Assembly: GCA_001542995.1 (NCBI GenBank)
Contig: LFLA01000003.1
Coordinates: 142,195 to 206,194, forward strand
Direction: 5' to 3'
From: Nitrospina sp. LS_NOB
Lineage (GTDB): Bacteria; Nitrospinota; Nitrospinia; Nitrospinales; VA-1
Length of the DNA: 64,000 bases
Shown here: positions 8,680 through 18,107 of the stretch, in pieces
How positions within the stretch are numbered: position 1 is the stretch's first letter
How the letters are laid out: each line of letters opens with the position of its first letter
Translations under genes and position numbers: made by a program
Notes under the pieces: generated by a model
What the model was told of the DNA's origin: nothing
Databases searched by the model: none
Seen by the model: the letters and a program-made list of their open reading frames with translations, nothing else

Positions 8680-9984
8680 ATGTCGGATACACTCGTTGAA
8701 TCCAGTGCTGAGTCGGCGTTTCTGGATTTACATAAAAAACTCTTGGAACAAGGACGTCCTGCCCTTGCGGAGCTTCAGGAAGCCGCGTTGAACCGGTTTG
8801 AGTTGCTCGGGTTTCCCCATTCAAAGCATGAAATGTACACATTTGTGAACACAAAGGGACTGGTGACAACTTCCTTTAGCCTTCCAGCTGGTGTCGCAAG
8901 CGTTTCTGAAGATTTTGTTGCTGGCCATATTTATCCGGACTGTGAAGACCAATGTCTGGTATTTATTGATGGGGTCTTAGATCGGGGCTTGTCACGTTTT
9001 GAAGGAGTGAGCACCAACCTGGTGTCATTGTCAGAGGCTGACCAGGAACTGAAAGGCTATTTGTCAAAAATGGCAGAGAATGAAAACGATGTATTTGCCT
9101 CTCTCAGTACGGCGTTTTGCGGTGAAGGACTGGTTTTCAAGGTAGACGACAACACACAAATCTCTGGCACGGTTCAAGTCCTTTTTGTTTCTACCGGCAG
9201 AGCCGCCGGACCGGTCATGCATGCCCCCCGGTTGGTTTGGCAGTTGGGTAAATTGGCGGAAGTCAAAGTGATCGAAAAATTTGTTGGTACTGAAGGAGGT
9301 TATTTCATCAACTCGGTTCAGGATTGGTTGTTGGCGGAAGGTGCAGGGGTTTCATTCACACAGGTTCAGGCAGATGTTTTTGATTCCTGGCATTTTTCAA
9401 AAACCCGTGTTCATTTAAGCAGAAATGCCAGGTTCTATTCCTCAAATGCTTCTTCCGGGACCCAGTTGGCCCGGCATCATTATGAGGTCTGGCTCAAGGA
9501 AGAAGGTTCTGAGTTGAGGTTGAACGGAGTCAGCGTGCTGGATGGTAAGGAGCAGGTTCATAATTTTATCCGCATCCATCACGAAGCGCCCCAATGTGTC
9601 AGCCATCAGCATTTTAAAAATGTCGTTAACGGGCATGCCCGTTCCAGTTTCGATGGGACCGTGATCGTCAATGGGGGTGCTCAATTGACCAACTCCGACC
9701 AATTGGTCAACAATCTCGTGCTTTCCGATGATTGCCATGCGAATAACAAACCCAATCTGATGATTTTTGCCTATGATGTTAAATGTACGCACGGTGTGAC
9801 CATCGGCCAAATTGATGGGGATCAATGGTTTTACCTGCAAACGCGCGGATTGTCAGCCAAGGCGGCGAAAGAGCTTCTCACTCGAAGTTTTGCAAAAAGT
9901 ATTATCGATACCATTGAGTTCCCCGAAGTGGTGGAAGAATTGAATGGCACACTTCTTAAGAAACTGGAGGCAACGGGTGTCTGA
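8680..9984 (+). CDS. sufD: Fe-S cluster assembly protein SufD
   Basis: This is the SufB paralogue that completes the SufBC2D scaffold. It has 434 residues, with an N-terminal helical region followed by a right-handed beta-helix. Characteristic sequence is RHHYEVWLKEEGSELRLNGV, then the conserved C-terminal core CTHGVTIGQIDGDQWFYLQT and RGLSAKAAKELL, which matches the SufB/SufD family. The ATG has GGAGAAAG immediately upstream. Its end overlaps the GTG start chosen for sufS by eight bases. Confidence 0.95.
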   Translation: MSDTLVESSAESAFLDLHKKLLEQGRPALAELQEAALNRFELLGFPHSKHEMYTFVNTKGLVTTSFSLPAGVASVSEDFVAGHIYPDCEDQCLVFIDGVLDRGLSRFEGVSTNLVSLSEADQELKGYLSKMAENENDVFASLSTAFCGEGLVFKVDDNTQISGTVQVLFVSTGRAAGPVMHAPRLVWQLGKLAEVKVIEKFVGTEGGYFINSVQDWLLAEGAGVSFTQVQADVFDSWHFSKTRVHLSRNARFYSSNASSGTQLARHHYEVWLKEEGSELRLNGVSVLDGKEQVHNFIRIHHEAPQCVSHQHFKNVVNGHARSSFDGTVIVNGGAQLTNSDQLVNNLVLSDDCHANNKPNLMIFAYDVKCTHGVTIGQIDGDQWFYLQTRGLSAKAAKELLTRSFAKSIIDTIEFPEVVEELNGTLLKKLEATGV

Positions 9985-11227
9985 ATCCAGTGCGAGTGTT
10001 ACAGGAAATATTTTGGATGTAGAAAAAATTCGTAAGGATTTCCCCATCCTCTCTCAGACCGTTCGGGGAAAACCCCTGATCTATCTGGATAACGCCGCAA
10101 CGACCCATAAACCGATTTCGGTGATAGAACGAGTCCGTAAATTTGATGCAGAAGAATATGGCACCGTTCGGCGAGGGACTTATAAATTGAGCGAACATGC
10201 CACCCGGTTATATGAAGATGCACGCCAGAAAGTGGCCGATTTTATGGGTGCTGAAAAGAAAGGCGAAATAGTTTTTACCAGTGGAACCACTCAGGCTATC
10301 AATCTGGTGGCTCATAGTTTTGGTAAGCGGTTTGTCAGTGAAGGCGATGAAATTATTATTTCAAACATTGAACATCACGCTAACACGGTTCCCTGGCAGG
10401 TGCTTTGCGAAGAGCGCGGGGCCAGGCTCAAGGTCATTCCCGTTGATGATGACGGCGAACTGATGATGGAAGAATACGAAAAAATTCTTTCGCCCAAAAC
10501 CCGCATGGTTGCCGTCAACCATGTTTCCAACGCGCTGGGAACGATCAATCCAATAAAGGAAATTACCCAAAAGGCACATGCTGCGGGAGCCCGGGTGTTG
10601 ATAGACGGAGCGCAAAGCACACCACATTTGAAATTGAATGTGCAAGATATTGATTGCGATTTTTATACTTTTTCTGGTCACAAGATGTATGGTCCCAGTG
10701 GCATTGGCGGAGTTTATGGCAAGATGGATTTGTGGGAGGAAATGCCGCCTTATGTGACCGGTGGCGACATGATCATGCAGGTGACGTTGGAAAAAACCAC
10801 CTACGCCAAACCGCCCGCCCGCTTCGAGGCGGGAACGCCGCCCATAACACAGGTGATAGGGCTGGATGCGGCCATTGACTATTTGAATGAAATCGGACTG
10901 GATAAGATCGCCGAATATGAAAACTCCCTCCTCGAATATGGCACCCGGTTATTTAAAGAGATTGAGGGAGTGCGAATTATTGGAAACGCTCGCAGCAAGG
11001 CAAGTATCATTTCCTTTTTTAGCGACTCCGCGCACCCTCATGACATGGTTCACTTTCTGGACCAGGACGGAATCTCTTGCCGAGGTGGGCATCATTGCGC
11101 TCAGCCAACCATGATTCGCTATGGAGTACCAGCCACAACCCGGGCTTCGATGGCTTTTTATAATAAACCGGAAGAGTTGGATGCGCTGGCTGAGAGCGTA
11201 CAAAAATGTATCCGTTTTTTTTCGTGA
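9977..11227 (+). CDS. sufS: Cysteine desulfurase SufS
   Basis: This pyridoxal-phosphate enzyme removes sulfur from cysteine as a persulfide and supplies it to SufU/SufBCD. I start it at GTG 9977, which has GGAGG at 9967-9971, rather than at the ATG at 9944; this gives 416 residues. The PLP lysine is Lys236 in SGHKMYGPSG. The catalytic cysteine is Cys374 in SCRGGHHCAQP, the class II (SufS/CsdA) form. HHANTVPWQ carries the PLP-stacking histidine. It overlaps sufD, so the two are translationally coupled. Confidence 0.96.
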   Translation: MSESSASVTGNILDVEKIRKDFPILSQTVRGKPLIYLDNAATTHKPISVIERVRKFDAEEYGTVRRGTYKLSEHATRLYEDARQKVADFMGAEKKGEIVFTSGTTQAINLVAHSFGKRFVSEGDEIIISNIEHHANTVPWQVLCEERGARLKVIPVDDDGELMMEEYEKILSPKTRMVAVNHVSNALGTINPIKEITQKAHAAGARVLIDGAQSTPHLKLNVQDIDCDFYTFSGHKMYGPSGIGGVYGKMDLWEEMPPYVTGGDMIMQVTLEKTTYAKPPARFEAGTPPITQVIGLDAAIDYLNEIGLDKIAEYENSLLEYGTRLFKEIEGVRIIGNARSKASIISFFSDSAHPHDMVHFLDQDGISCRGGHHCAQPTMIRYGVPATTRASMAFYNKPEELDALAESVQKCIRFFS

Positions 11228-11263
11228 TACAATTGAACTTTCTTTTAGTTTTATAAAAACCTC

Positions 11264-11722
11264 ATGTCTTACGATAACGAACTTTACCAGCAGGTCATTC
11301 TTGACCATAATCGCAAACCAAGAAACTTCCATGCGATAGAAAACGCAAGTCATTCCTGCCACGGTATAAATCCGCTTTGTGGAGACGATATCACTGTCTA
11401 TCTGAGTGTTGATGAGGAGGCGGGAAAGATTGATGAAGTCAGTTTTCAAGGTTCTGGATGTGCGATTTCAAAAGCCAGTACTTCTATGATGACTACCTTT
11501 CTGAAAGGCAAGTCGGTGGATGAAGCTCGGCAAATCAAGGATGAATTTCACAAAATGATCCTGGGAGAGATGGACCCGGAAAAGGAAGAACATCACCTGG
11601 GAAAACTGACCCTGTTTATGGGAATCCGCGAATTTCCGTCACGCACCAAATGCGCCAGTCTGGCCTGGCATACTCTTGTCGGCGCACTGGATAAAAAATT
11701 TGAAGGAATCAGTACCGAATGA
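11264..11722 (+). CDS. sufU: SufU-type IscU-like sulfur acceptor
   Basis: This encodes 152 residues. The three ligand cysteines of the family are present: Cys39 (NPLCGDD), Cys66 (GSGCAISKAS) and one near residue 128 (RTKCASLAWHTL). The longer loop between the second and third cysteines is typical of SufU rather than IscU. In Gram-positive bacteria SufU is a zinc protein that takes persulfide from SufS. The gene directly follows sufS, which supports the pairing. Confidence 0.93.
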   Translation: MSYDNELYQQVILDHNRKPRNFHAIENASHSCHGINPLCGDDITVYLSVDEEAGKIDEVSFQGSGCAISKASTSMMTTFLKGKSVDEARQIKDEFHKMILGEMDPEKEEHHLGKLTLFMGIREFPSRTKCASLAWHTLVGALDKKFEGISTE

Positions 11723-11740
11723 TCCGGAGGTTGTCCACCT

Positions 11741-12802
11741 ATGCCTTCCAAAACAATTTCGCATAATCTCGATTCCCAAACCCGCCCGGGCGACCTGGTT
11801 ACAAAGCTTGATGGGGAAAACCTGCTTTGCACCGCCTGCGGTCATTTATGCAAGCTGAGACCGGGGCAGAGGGGAATTTGCAAAGTGCGGTTCAATTCCG
11901 AAGGCACCTTGATGGTGCCTTTTCGTTATTCAGCAGGCCTGCAAAACGACCCCATCGAAAAGAAACCTTTTTTTCACGCGCTTCCGGGCAGTCGGGCGAT
12001 GAGCTTTGGAATGCTGGGTTGCGATTTTCGTTGCGCTTATTGCCAGAACTGGTTCACCTCGCAAAGTCTGAGGGATGAGGCTTCAACGGTTCGTGCCATC
12101 TCCATCACGGCGGGTGAAATTTGTGACATGGCCCAACAGGAAGGCTCTAAGGTGGTGGTCTCGACTTACAACGAGCCCTTGATCACCAGTGAATGGGCGG
12201 TAGAAGTTTTTCAGGAAGCAAAGACAAGAGGGCTCGGAACCGCCTATGTTTCCAACGGACACGGCACGCCGGAAGTGCTGGAATACCTGCGTCCGTGGAT
12301 AGACCTGTTTAAAATAGATTTGAAAAGTTTCTCAGAGAAAGAATACCGCCGCCTGGGGGGTAACCTTTCAGCGGTTCTGGAAACGATTCAAGCCGTGCAC
12401 GGTATGGGAATATGGCTGGAACTGGTCAGCCTGTTGATCCCCGGTTACAATGACTCCGATGAAGAGCTGGCAGAGATGGCCGGGTTCATCGCTGGAGTTT
12501 CTCCCGCCATCCCCTGGCATGTGACAGCATATCATCCTGATTATAAAATGCGGGATCGTGAACGCACCCCGGTGGATACCCTGTTAAGGGCCAACCGGCA
12601 TGGTAAGGAGGCCGGACTCCAGTTTGTTTATTCTGGCAATGTGCCGGGGCAGGTGAAAAACACCGAGAATACCTATTGTTCCAATTGCCGGCATCTTCTG
12701 GTTGAGCGGAGAGGATTCCGGGTTCTGTCGGTAAATTTAAAAGGGGAGAATTGTCCCTCCTGCAATGTTCAGGTGCCGGGCCGGTGGGTTAATTTGTGTT
12801 AG
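11741..12802 (+). CDS. amrS: AmmeMemoRadiSam-system radical SAM enzyme
   Basis: This encodes 353 residues. The radical SAM cluster is Cys94, Cys98 and Cys101 (CDFRCAYC), preceded by a cysteine-containing N-terminal segment (LLCTACGHLCKLRPGQRGIC) and followed at the C-terminus by two CxxC pairs (YCSNC and CPSC). This arrangement is typical of the AmrS family, related to pyruvate formate-lyase activating enzymes. The usual partners (AMMECR1 and Memo) are not in this window. It sits 18 bp after sufU and may be cotranscribed with the suf genes. Its substrate is unknown. Confidence 0.85.
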   Translation: MPSKTISHNLDSQTRPGDLVTKLDGENLLCTACGHLCKLRPGQRGICKVRFNSEGTLMVPFRYSAGLQNDPIEKKPFFHALPGSRAMSFGMLGCDFRCAYCQNWFTSQSLRDEASTVRAISITAGEICDMAQQEGSKVVVSTYNEPLITSEWAVEVFQEAKTRGLGTAYVSNGHGTPEVLEYLRPWIDLFKIDLKSFSEKEYRRLGGNLSAVLETIQAVHGMGIWLELVSLLIPGYNDSDEELAEMAGFIAGVSPAIPWHVTAYHPDYKMRDRERTPVDTLLRANRHGKEAGLQFVYSGNVPGQVKNTENTYCSNCRHLLVERRGFRVLSVNLKGENCPSCNVQVPGRWVNLC

Positions 12803-12843
12803 TAAATACCATTCCGATCTTGATCGCGAAAGGGGCAACCGTT

Positions 12844-13130
12844 ATGAAAAAGAGCGGGATCCTTCTTCGCTAAAGGCTCATCAGGATGACAAAACCGGAT
12901 TTTTAAATTGTCATTCTGAACGATAAACTGTCACCCCGAACGATAAGCTGTCATTCTGAACGATAAACTGTCATCCCGAACGATAAACTGTCACCCCGAA
13001 TGATGAACTGTCATCCTGGACGATAAGCTGTCATTCTGAACGATAAACTGTCATCCCGAATGATGAACTGTCATTCTGAGCGATAAACTGTCATTCTGAA
13101 CGAAGTGAAGAATCTCGGAGTTATGCAGTC
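12844..13130. repeat. Inverted-pair repeat expanded into a 20-bp tandem array
   Basis: The left arm (CCTTCTTCGCTAAAGGCTCA, then TCAGGATGACAA) opposes a right arm ending TCATTCTGAACGAAGTGAAG plus AATCTCGG. Between them, 12911-13090 is nine head-to-tail units of exactly 20 bp with consensus TCATTCTGAACGATAAACTG; variants are TCACCCC, TCATCCC and TGATGA. The last partial unit runs into the canonical arm. No ORF of interest crosses it. Confidence 0.85.
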
Positions 13131-13141
13131 GTGCCGTATCT

Positions 13142-13243
13142 TCATTTTTCATGATTTGCCCTCAACGATTTAGCGGTGAGGTTGTAGAGTTTATAGACCA
13201 TCCGGTCGATTTGGGCTTCCAGGGCGGTGGTGTAATGATAGTC
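13142..13243 (-). pseudogene. Fossil 3' end of a second DNA methylase gene
   Basis: Read on the minus strand the frame gives ALEAQIDRMVYKLYNLTA and then a short tail to TGA. This matches the C-terminus of the intact methylase at 14447 (ALEAEINQQVYKLYNLTADE). At DNA level 13173-13231 and 14481-14539 agree at about 51 of 59 bases by eye. The rest of the gene is missing. The two copies flank the TPR gene as direct repeats. Confidence 0.7.
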
Positions 13244-13265
13244 TGCTTATTGAATCCGCTATGGT

Positions 13266-14450
13266 TTATTTTTTGAATATTGATTTTAATTCTTCAATAA
13301 TTTTCAGTGTCGATTCCTTGTGGTTTTTATACATGGAATAAGCAATGCTATCAATGATTCTGGGTATAAAATCCTGGTAGTGCTGGTTGTCTTTGGTTTG
13401 TTGTATTTTTTCAAACATTTTTGCCATCGCCAATCGGTTGCTGGCTTCAATGCGTAATTGTTTGGCATTGGTATATTGACGAATGACAATAAAAGTGATG
13501 ACGGATGAAAAAACATAGATGGGGTAGAAGGTTTTATAGTCCGTTTCAAGACGGAGGGTTAGGAACAATAAACTACCGAAAACAACAGCAACACTCACAA
13601 TACTTGTCCAAAACCAACGCCTCTCTTCTTTTTCATGCTCGATTTTCAGCTCTTCTAAAATCTCCTGAAAATTTTGAACTTCTGTAATTTTCTCTTCTGT
13701 TTTCTCAGCTTGCTTCTTTGGAATAACAGTCGGGTCTAATTTATTTGCCTCTTGAAAGTCTCGTATTGCCTCTTTTTCTTTGCCTGTTGCACGGTAAGCC
13801 AAGCCGCGATTGTTAAAAGCACCAGCAAGCTTAGGGTTTAATTTAATGGCTCGGTTGTAATCCTTAATGGCCGGGTCAAATTCACCTTGCTTGAGATAAG
13901 CGTTACCCCGATTGTTAAAAGCCTCGGCATATTCAGGGTTTAATTTAATGGCTCGGCTGTAATCCTTAATGGCTTTGTCATATTCACCTTTCCCGCCATA
14001 AGCCGAACCACGATTGTTAAAAGCACCAGCAAGCTTAGGGTCTAATGCAATGGCTTTATTGTAATCCTTAATCGCATGGCCATATTCACCTTTCGCGTAA
14101 TAAGCAGAACCACGATTGTTAAAAGCCTCGGCATGTTCAGGGTTTAATGTAATGGCTTGGCTACAATCTTCAATGGCTTTGTCATATTCACCTTTCCCGC
14201 GATAAGCCCAACCACGATTGTTAAAAGCACCAGCAAGCTTAGGGTTTAATTTAATGGTCTGGTCGAAATCTTTGATGGCTTTGTCAAATTCACCTTTCCC
14301 GCCATAAGCTGTACCCCGATTGTTAAAAGCCTCGGCATATTCAGGGTTTAATTTAATGGCTCGGCTGTAATCCTTAATGGCCAGGTCAAATTCACCTGCT
14401 TCAAAATGGGTATTGCCTTTCTTAAGAAAGCTTATTGCTTCGTTATTCAT
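13266..14450 (-). CDS. TPR protein with two C-terminal membrane segments, coupled to the methylase gene
   Basis: This encodes 394 residues. From about residue 5 to 240 there are seven near-identical 34-residue TPR units, each with an AFNNRG-like turn and KGEYDKAIKDY-like helix. A charged linker (KKQAEKTEEKITEV) follows, then two hydrophobic segments (WTSIVSVAVVFGSLLFL and YVFSSVITFIVI) and a helical tail. The TPRs probably face the cytoplasm. Its ATG overlaps the methylase stop as ATGA, so translation is likely coupled. Its link to DNA modification is positional only. Confidence 0.8.
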   Translation of the reverse strand: MNNEAISFLKKGNTHFEAGEFDLAIKDYSRAIKLNPEYAEAFNNRGTAYGGKGEFDKAIKDFDQTIKLNPKLAGAFNNRGWAYRGKGEYDKAIEDCSQAITLNPEHAEAFNNRGSAYYAKGEYGHAIKDYNKAIALDPKLAGAFNNRGSAYGGKGEYDKAIKDYSRAIKLNPEYAEAFNNRGNAYLKQGEFDPAIKDYNRAIKLNPKLAGAFNNRGLAYRATGKEKEAIRDFQEANKLDPTVIPKKQAEKTEEKITEVQNFQEILEELKIEHEKEERRWFWTSIVSVAVVFGSLLFLTLRLETDYKTFYPIYVFSSVITFIVIRQYTNAKQLRIEASNRLAMAKMFEKIQQTKDNQHYQDFIPRIIDSIAYSMYKNHKESTLKIIEELKSIFKK

Positions 14451-17400
14451 TTTGCGTCCTCAATAATTTTTATCTCATCCGCAGTGAGGTTGTAGAGTTT
14501 ATAAACCTGTTGGTTGATTTCGGCTTCCAGGGCGGTGGTATCTTGGGCTTGTTGTTTGGCTTTGATGATTTTATCGGCTAACTCTGTGAAAGGCTGTTCC
14601 CTGGGTTTATCCAGTAATGGTACTGGAATTTTTTCAATGTAGATTTTTTTCCAACGTAACGTGCCCATTCCAGATGTGGGTGCAACTTGTGATAGGCACC
14701 AATGCGCTAAACCAGAATTTAGAATTGCGCACAGATATTTTGTACTATTTCCTGTCATTATAAAGGTGGTTGCTTCGCAATATATTGCCTTATCGTCATA
14801 TGCAAAACGCCCCCTATCCACTAATTCTATCCAAATCAATTTTTCTTTTGCAAATTCTGCGTGGTAAGCGATTTGGTCTTGGGTTTCAAACCATTTATTG
14901 CCTGTTTTCTTTCTGGATATTGTGTCATTTGATAATTTCTTTCCTGCTTGCTCTAACCGGTCTTTACCAAAAGCTAGTAAATGATTTTTAACGGCTGGGT
15001 AATCATCAATACTTATTTTTAATGCTGGAAAAGTAGCAATAATCCACTTCTCCGCCCAATGGTGTTCATAGGCTTTAATATCCCTACCGCGTAAAACAGG
15101 TTTGATAATCTCGGCGGATTTCGGGTCTTGGGCGACTAGCTCATCCCTTCTGCTGGTATCAATAATAAAGGCTTCGTTAAAGCCCGTTTTTATGCCGTAG
15201 TTAATACTAATATCCCACTCCTTGAGTGGCGTGCCGATTTGTTCTATTTTGGCTCTGATTTTTTGCGCCGCCGGAGACAATATACTCCAGGCCATATCGC
15301 CGACGGGCTGGATTTCCGACCAGTATTGCCCGGCAGGCGGAAAATGTTTTTCGGGCACGGAATCCATATCAACCGCCTTGAATTCTTGTTCCGTGTTGCC
15401 TTTGCCAGCCAGCAATATATTTGTGTCCACAATCGCCTCAAAAGCATCTTTGCCCATGTCTATCAAGCGCAACGGGCTGTGTTCCGCGCTCAAAAAGCTG
15501 CGTAATTTTTCGCCATATCTGGCCCGCATCCAACTGTTGGAGGTGATAAACGCCAGGTTGCCCTGCGCTTCTGTTAGCAACGCCATGCCCTTTTCATAGA
15601 ACAGTTGATAGATGTCTCCGGTTCTGGCAAAGGTCTTGAAATCGCAATTCTGATAAAGGTTCCCCAACCGCCCGCCGTCTTTTGACAATTGAATATAGGG
15701 CGGATTGCCAATGACAATATCGAAGCCGTCTTTAACCCCAAACATCCACTCAGGGTCGAACCAGTCGGCGGTGGAATTTTGATTGTATAAATCCCACTGA
15801 ACAATTTTTTGCATACTCGCTTTAACTTCCGAAGTGATGCCGCTAGTGATGCCGCTTTGGGTTAATTCTTTCAGCATTTGTTGACGCAGGGCTTTGTCTT
15901 CATCTCTATATTTGCGTTTGGTTTCCAGGGTTCTGGCGCTAAAATGCTTGTGCCTGACTTCGGCTAATTCTTTTTGCAATTCTGCGATGCCGGTATCAAA
16001 GATTCCGAACTGCTTGGTATTTGGCATCTCACCTAAAGGCAACAGGCTGTTGGCCACAATAAACCGGGTTTCCAGATTGGGCAGGGCTTTGATGCCGTAG
16101 TTATCGCGCTTATCCCGGTCGGGGTTTTGCTCAATGGTCAGGCTGATAAAGAATCGCAGTTTGCATATCTGGATGGCGACAGGTTGAATATCCACCCCAT
16201 AAATGCAGTTTTCAATAAGATAGAGTTTTTTGCCATAGGCGTTATGCTGGTTTTCTTGTGAGAAAACCTGCTCTATTGCTTTGATGGCACTATTGCAACT
16301 GGCTTCATCCGGGATTTGTTTCGCCTTGTCTATTTGCTGTTGTTTGAAATGGATATTTCCCGGATCAGTTTTTTCCAGAATAAATACCAGTCTTTGTAAT
16401 ACTCCCATCGGATAAGCCCCGCTGCCCACCGCAGGGTCAAGGATTTTCAGATTATCAATGGCATGGATAAGGGTTTTTGTTTGTCGCTCGTCCAGTGTGT
16501 TTTCCGGTGTGATGTCTTTCTCGATAAACAGATCATTGATCTGGCTTCCGTCTAAATCCGTGTGTTGTTTGAAGTATTGCTTCAGGCTTTCATCCACCAT
16601 ATAGCTGACAATTTCTCTGGGAGTGTAAAAACTGCCGGTGGCTTTGCGGGCCTGTTGCCCCGTTTCGGGATTGTAACTGGCAAGCAGGTTTTCAAACACC
16701 TTGCCCAGTAACTCAGGGTCAAGGGCAACCTCTACATCCAAAGGAGTGCTTTCTTCAACGGTAAACTGGTATTGATTAAACAGGTCAATCAAGCCTGAAT
16801 CCCCGTCGTTGAAAAACAAGCTATTGTCTAAAACCAACTCATTTTTACTGCTGTCAGAAAAACCATCAACACGAATGGCGCTTCTTACGGGGCGAATGTT
16901 TGAATCATTATCATAGACCTGTTTTTCTGCATCGCTTGCCTCTCTGTCCAGACACTCAAACAAACCGCCGTTCAAAAACGGGGTTTGCTTGAATAAATCT
17001 ATAATGTCGTCTTTATTGGTATTGGTAAAATAATTTTGATAGCGATAAATATTGGTAACAAGATAATTGGTCTTATTGGCGGTGCCATTGGTGGTTGTGC
17101 GAAAACTACGCTCGGTTACTGGACGGTTGAGGGTGGCGAAAAACAGGTTTTGCAGAATCGCCTTATAAAAACTGCCAGGTTGCTGGTAATCAATCAGCGT
17201 TGGTAATTTGTCTCTATCAAATAAATCCGCATTGATGAGTTTTTTCTCTTTTATAAACCAGATGAACAAAAGCCGTGTGAGCAGGCGGATCAAATGGGTG
17301 TGGTTTTCGGTTTGCTCATCATTGGGGAAGACAGCCGACTTTTGGGCTTTTTCATACCATTTGTAGAGTTTGCCGTAAAACTCTTTGTTTAAGGATTCAA

Positions 17401-17881
17401 CGGCAAAGGCTTGTTTTAGATTTTCCAGCGTGGATTGTTTGTTAAGTTGTCCAAAGCGATCCTTCGCCGTCCGGGTTTGGGTATTTTCACCTAACAGATA
17501 AGTGAAGCGTTTGCTGGCGGTTGGCGTTCTGGTTGAGCCGTCCTCAGTAAAATGGTATTCGATGGCAATAAAACTGAAACGCCATTGCTTGTTCGGGGCA
17601 TCAACATAAACCGCTAAAGCGCCGTCTTCGGTTTTAATTTCTTTGGCAGCCAGGTTGCGTAACTGCACGCGGTTTCTGCTTAACCGGGTATTGGGTTTTA
17701 TATGAATCTCGAAAACAGGTAATTGTTTGTCATCACGGGTGGTAACAAAGCCTAATTGCTCAAAACTTTCCACCTCGTTATTGTCTATGCTGACGGGCGC
17801 AAGATTCTTGGAAAAATTGAAGCTACCATTTAAAAAATCAAGATAGGTATCTTGGTTATAGGCTTGTTGTAATAATTCCAC
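14447..17881 (-). CDS. Eco57I-type (type IIG-like) N6-adenine DNA methylase / restriction-modification protein
   Basis: This encodes 1144 residues from a GTG start with AGGTGA just upstream. It has FYTPREIVSYMV, SAM motif I (LDPAVGSGAYPMGVLQ, about residue 484), catalytic motif IV (IVIGNPPYIQL, about residue 725), and a C-terminal TaqI/Eco57I-like target-recognition region (VLRGRDIKAYEHHWAEKW). The N-terminal 150 residues have PNTRLSRNRVQLRNLAAKE and look like the front domain of such fused enzymes. I cannot identify a sure PD-(D/E)xK nuclease there, so cleavage activity is unproven. The neighbouring helicase suggests an anti-phage role. Confidence 0.88.
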   Translation of the reverse strand: MELLQQAYNQDTYLDFLNGSFNFSKNLAPVSIDNNEVESFEQLGFVTTRDDKQLPVFEIHIKPNTRLSRNRVQLRNLAAKEIKTEDGALAVYVDAPNKQWRFSFIAIEYHFTEDGSTRTPTASKRFTYLLGENTQTRTAKDRFGQLNKQSTLENLKQAFAVESLNKEFYGKLYKWYEKAQKSAVFPNDEQTENHTHLIRLLTRLLFIWFIKEKKLINADLFDRDKLPTLIDYQQPGSFYKAILQNLFFATLNRPVTERSFRTTTNGTANKTNYLVTNIYRYQNYFTNTNKDDIIDLFKQTPFLNGGLFECLDREASDAEKQVYDNDSNIRPVRSAIRVDGFSDSSKNELVLDNSLFFNDGDSGLIDLFNQYQFTVEESTPLDVEVALDPELLGKVFENLLASYNPETGQQARKATGSFYTPREIVSYMVDESLKQYFKQHTDLDGSQINDLFIEKDITPENTLDERQTKTLIHAIDNLKILDPAVGSGAYPMGVLQRLVFILEKTDPGNIHFKQQQIDKAKQIPDEASCNSAIKAIEQVFSQENQHNAYGKKLYLIENCIYGVDIQPVAIQICKLRFFISLTIEQNPDRDKRDNYGIKALPNLETRFIVANSLLPLGEMPNTKQFGIFDTGIAELQKELAEVRHKHFSARTLETKRKYRDEDKALRQQMLKELTQSGITSGITSEVKASMQKIVQWDLYNQNSTADWFDPEWMFGVKDGFDIVIGNPPYIQLSKDGGRLGNLYQNCDFKTFARTGDIYQLFYEKGMALLTEAQGNLAFITSNSWMRARYGEKLRSFLSAEHSPLRLIDMGKDAFEAIVDTNILLAGKGNTEQEFKAVDMDSVPEKHFPPAGQYWSEIQPVGDMAWSILSPAAQKIRAKIEQIGTPLKEWDISINYGIKTGFNEAFIIDTSRRDELVAQDPKSAEIIKPVLRGRDIKAYEHHWAEKWIIATFPALKISIDDYPAVKNHLLAFGKDRLEQAGKKLSNDTISRKKTGNKWFETQDQIAYHAEFAKEKLIWIELVDRGRFAYDDKAIYCEATTFIMTGNSTKYLCAILNSGLAHWCLSQVAPTSGMGTLRWKKIYIEKIPVPLLDKPREQPFTELADKIIKAKQQAQDTTALEAEINQQVYKLYNLTADEIKIIEDAK

Positions 17882-17915
17882 TAATCACCTGTGTATAAGG
17901 GGCAATGAAAAAGCA

Positions 17916-18023
17916 AGTCCCCCTGATAAGGGGGATTTAGGGGGTTGGTCAATGGTTGGTCTCTGATGGTGGGGATTACGGTTTGCAGAATAACCCCCTA
18001 GCCCCCTTGTCAGGGGGGGGGGA
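17916..18023. mobile_element. Palindromic MITE-like insertion
   Basis: The left arm (AGTCCCCCTGATAAGGGGGA, then TTTAGGGGGTT) and right arm (AACCCCCTAGCCCCCTTGTC, then a run of G) are near-perfect reverse complements around a 45-bp centre. There is no coding capacity. An extra inverted pair (CGGTTTGCA/TGCAAACCG) overlaps the right side. It lies between the methylase gene and the stump of vapC, where the rest of vapC should be. Confidence 0.75.
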
Positions 18024-18060
18024 TTTATGCAAACCGCGATTCCAGCAATCATGCAAAAGT

Positions 18061-18105
18061 CTAATTGAAATAATCTACCCAAACAGAGGTATCAATTAAA
18101 TACAT
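18061..18105 (-). pseudogene. Truncated vapC toxin (N-terminal stump)
   Basis: From the ATG the frame reads MYLIDTSVWVDYFN and then stops. This is the start of a PIN-domain VapC ribonuclease, with the first catalytic aspartate in LIDTSVWVD. The remaining 110 or so residues, including the other acidic residues, are absent. The MITE-like palindrome begins 38 bp further on. The stump starts two bases after the ancestral vapB stop. It cannot be a working toxin. Confidence 0.75.
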
Positions 18106-18107
18106 AA

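Noticed and set aside
12911-13090. CRISPR array
   Set aside because: Units are directly adjacent with no unique spacers, and no cas genes are near. It is a tandem repeat.
17885-18082. Minus-strand ORF across the C/G palindrome between methylase and vapC
   Set aside because: Its protein is low-complexity proline/glycine from the palindrome arms. vapC's real frame ends inside it.
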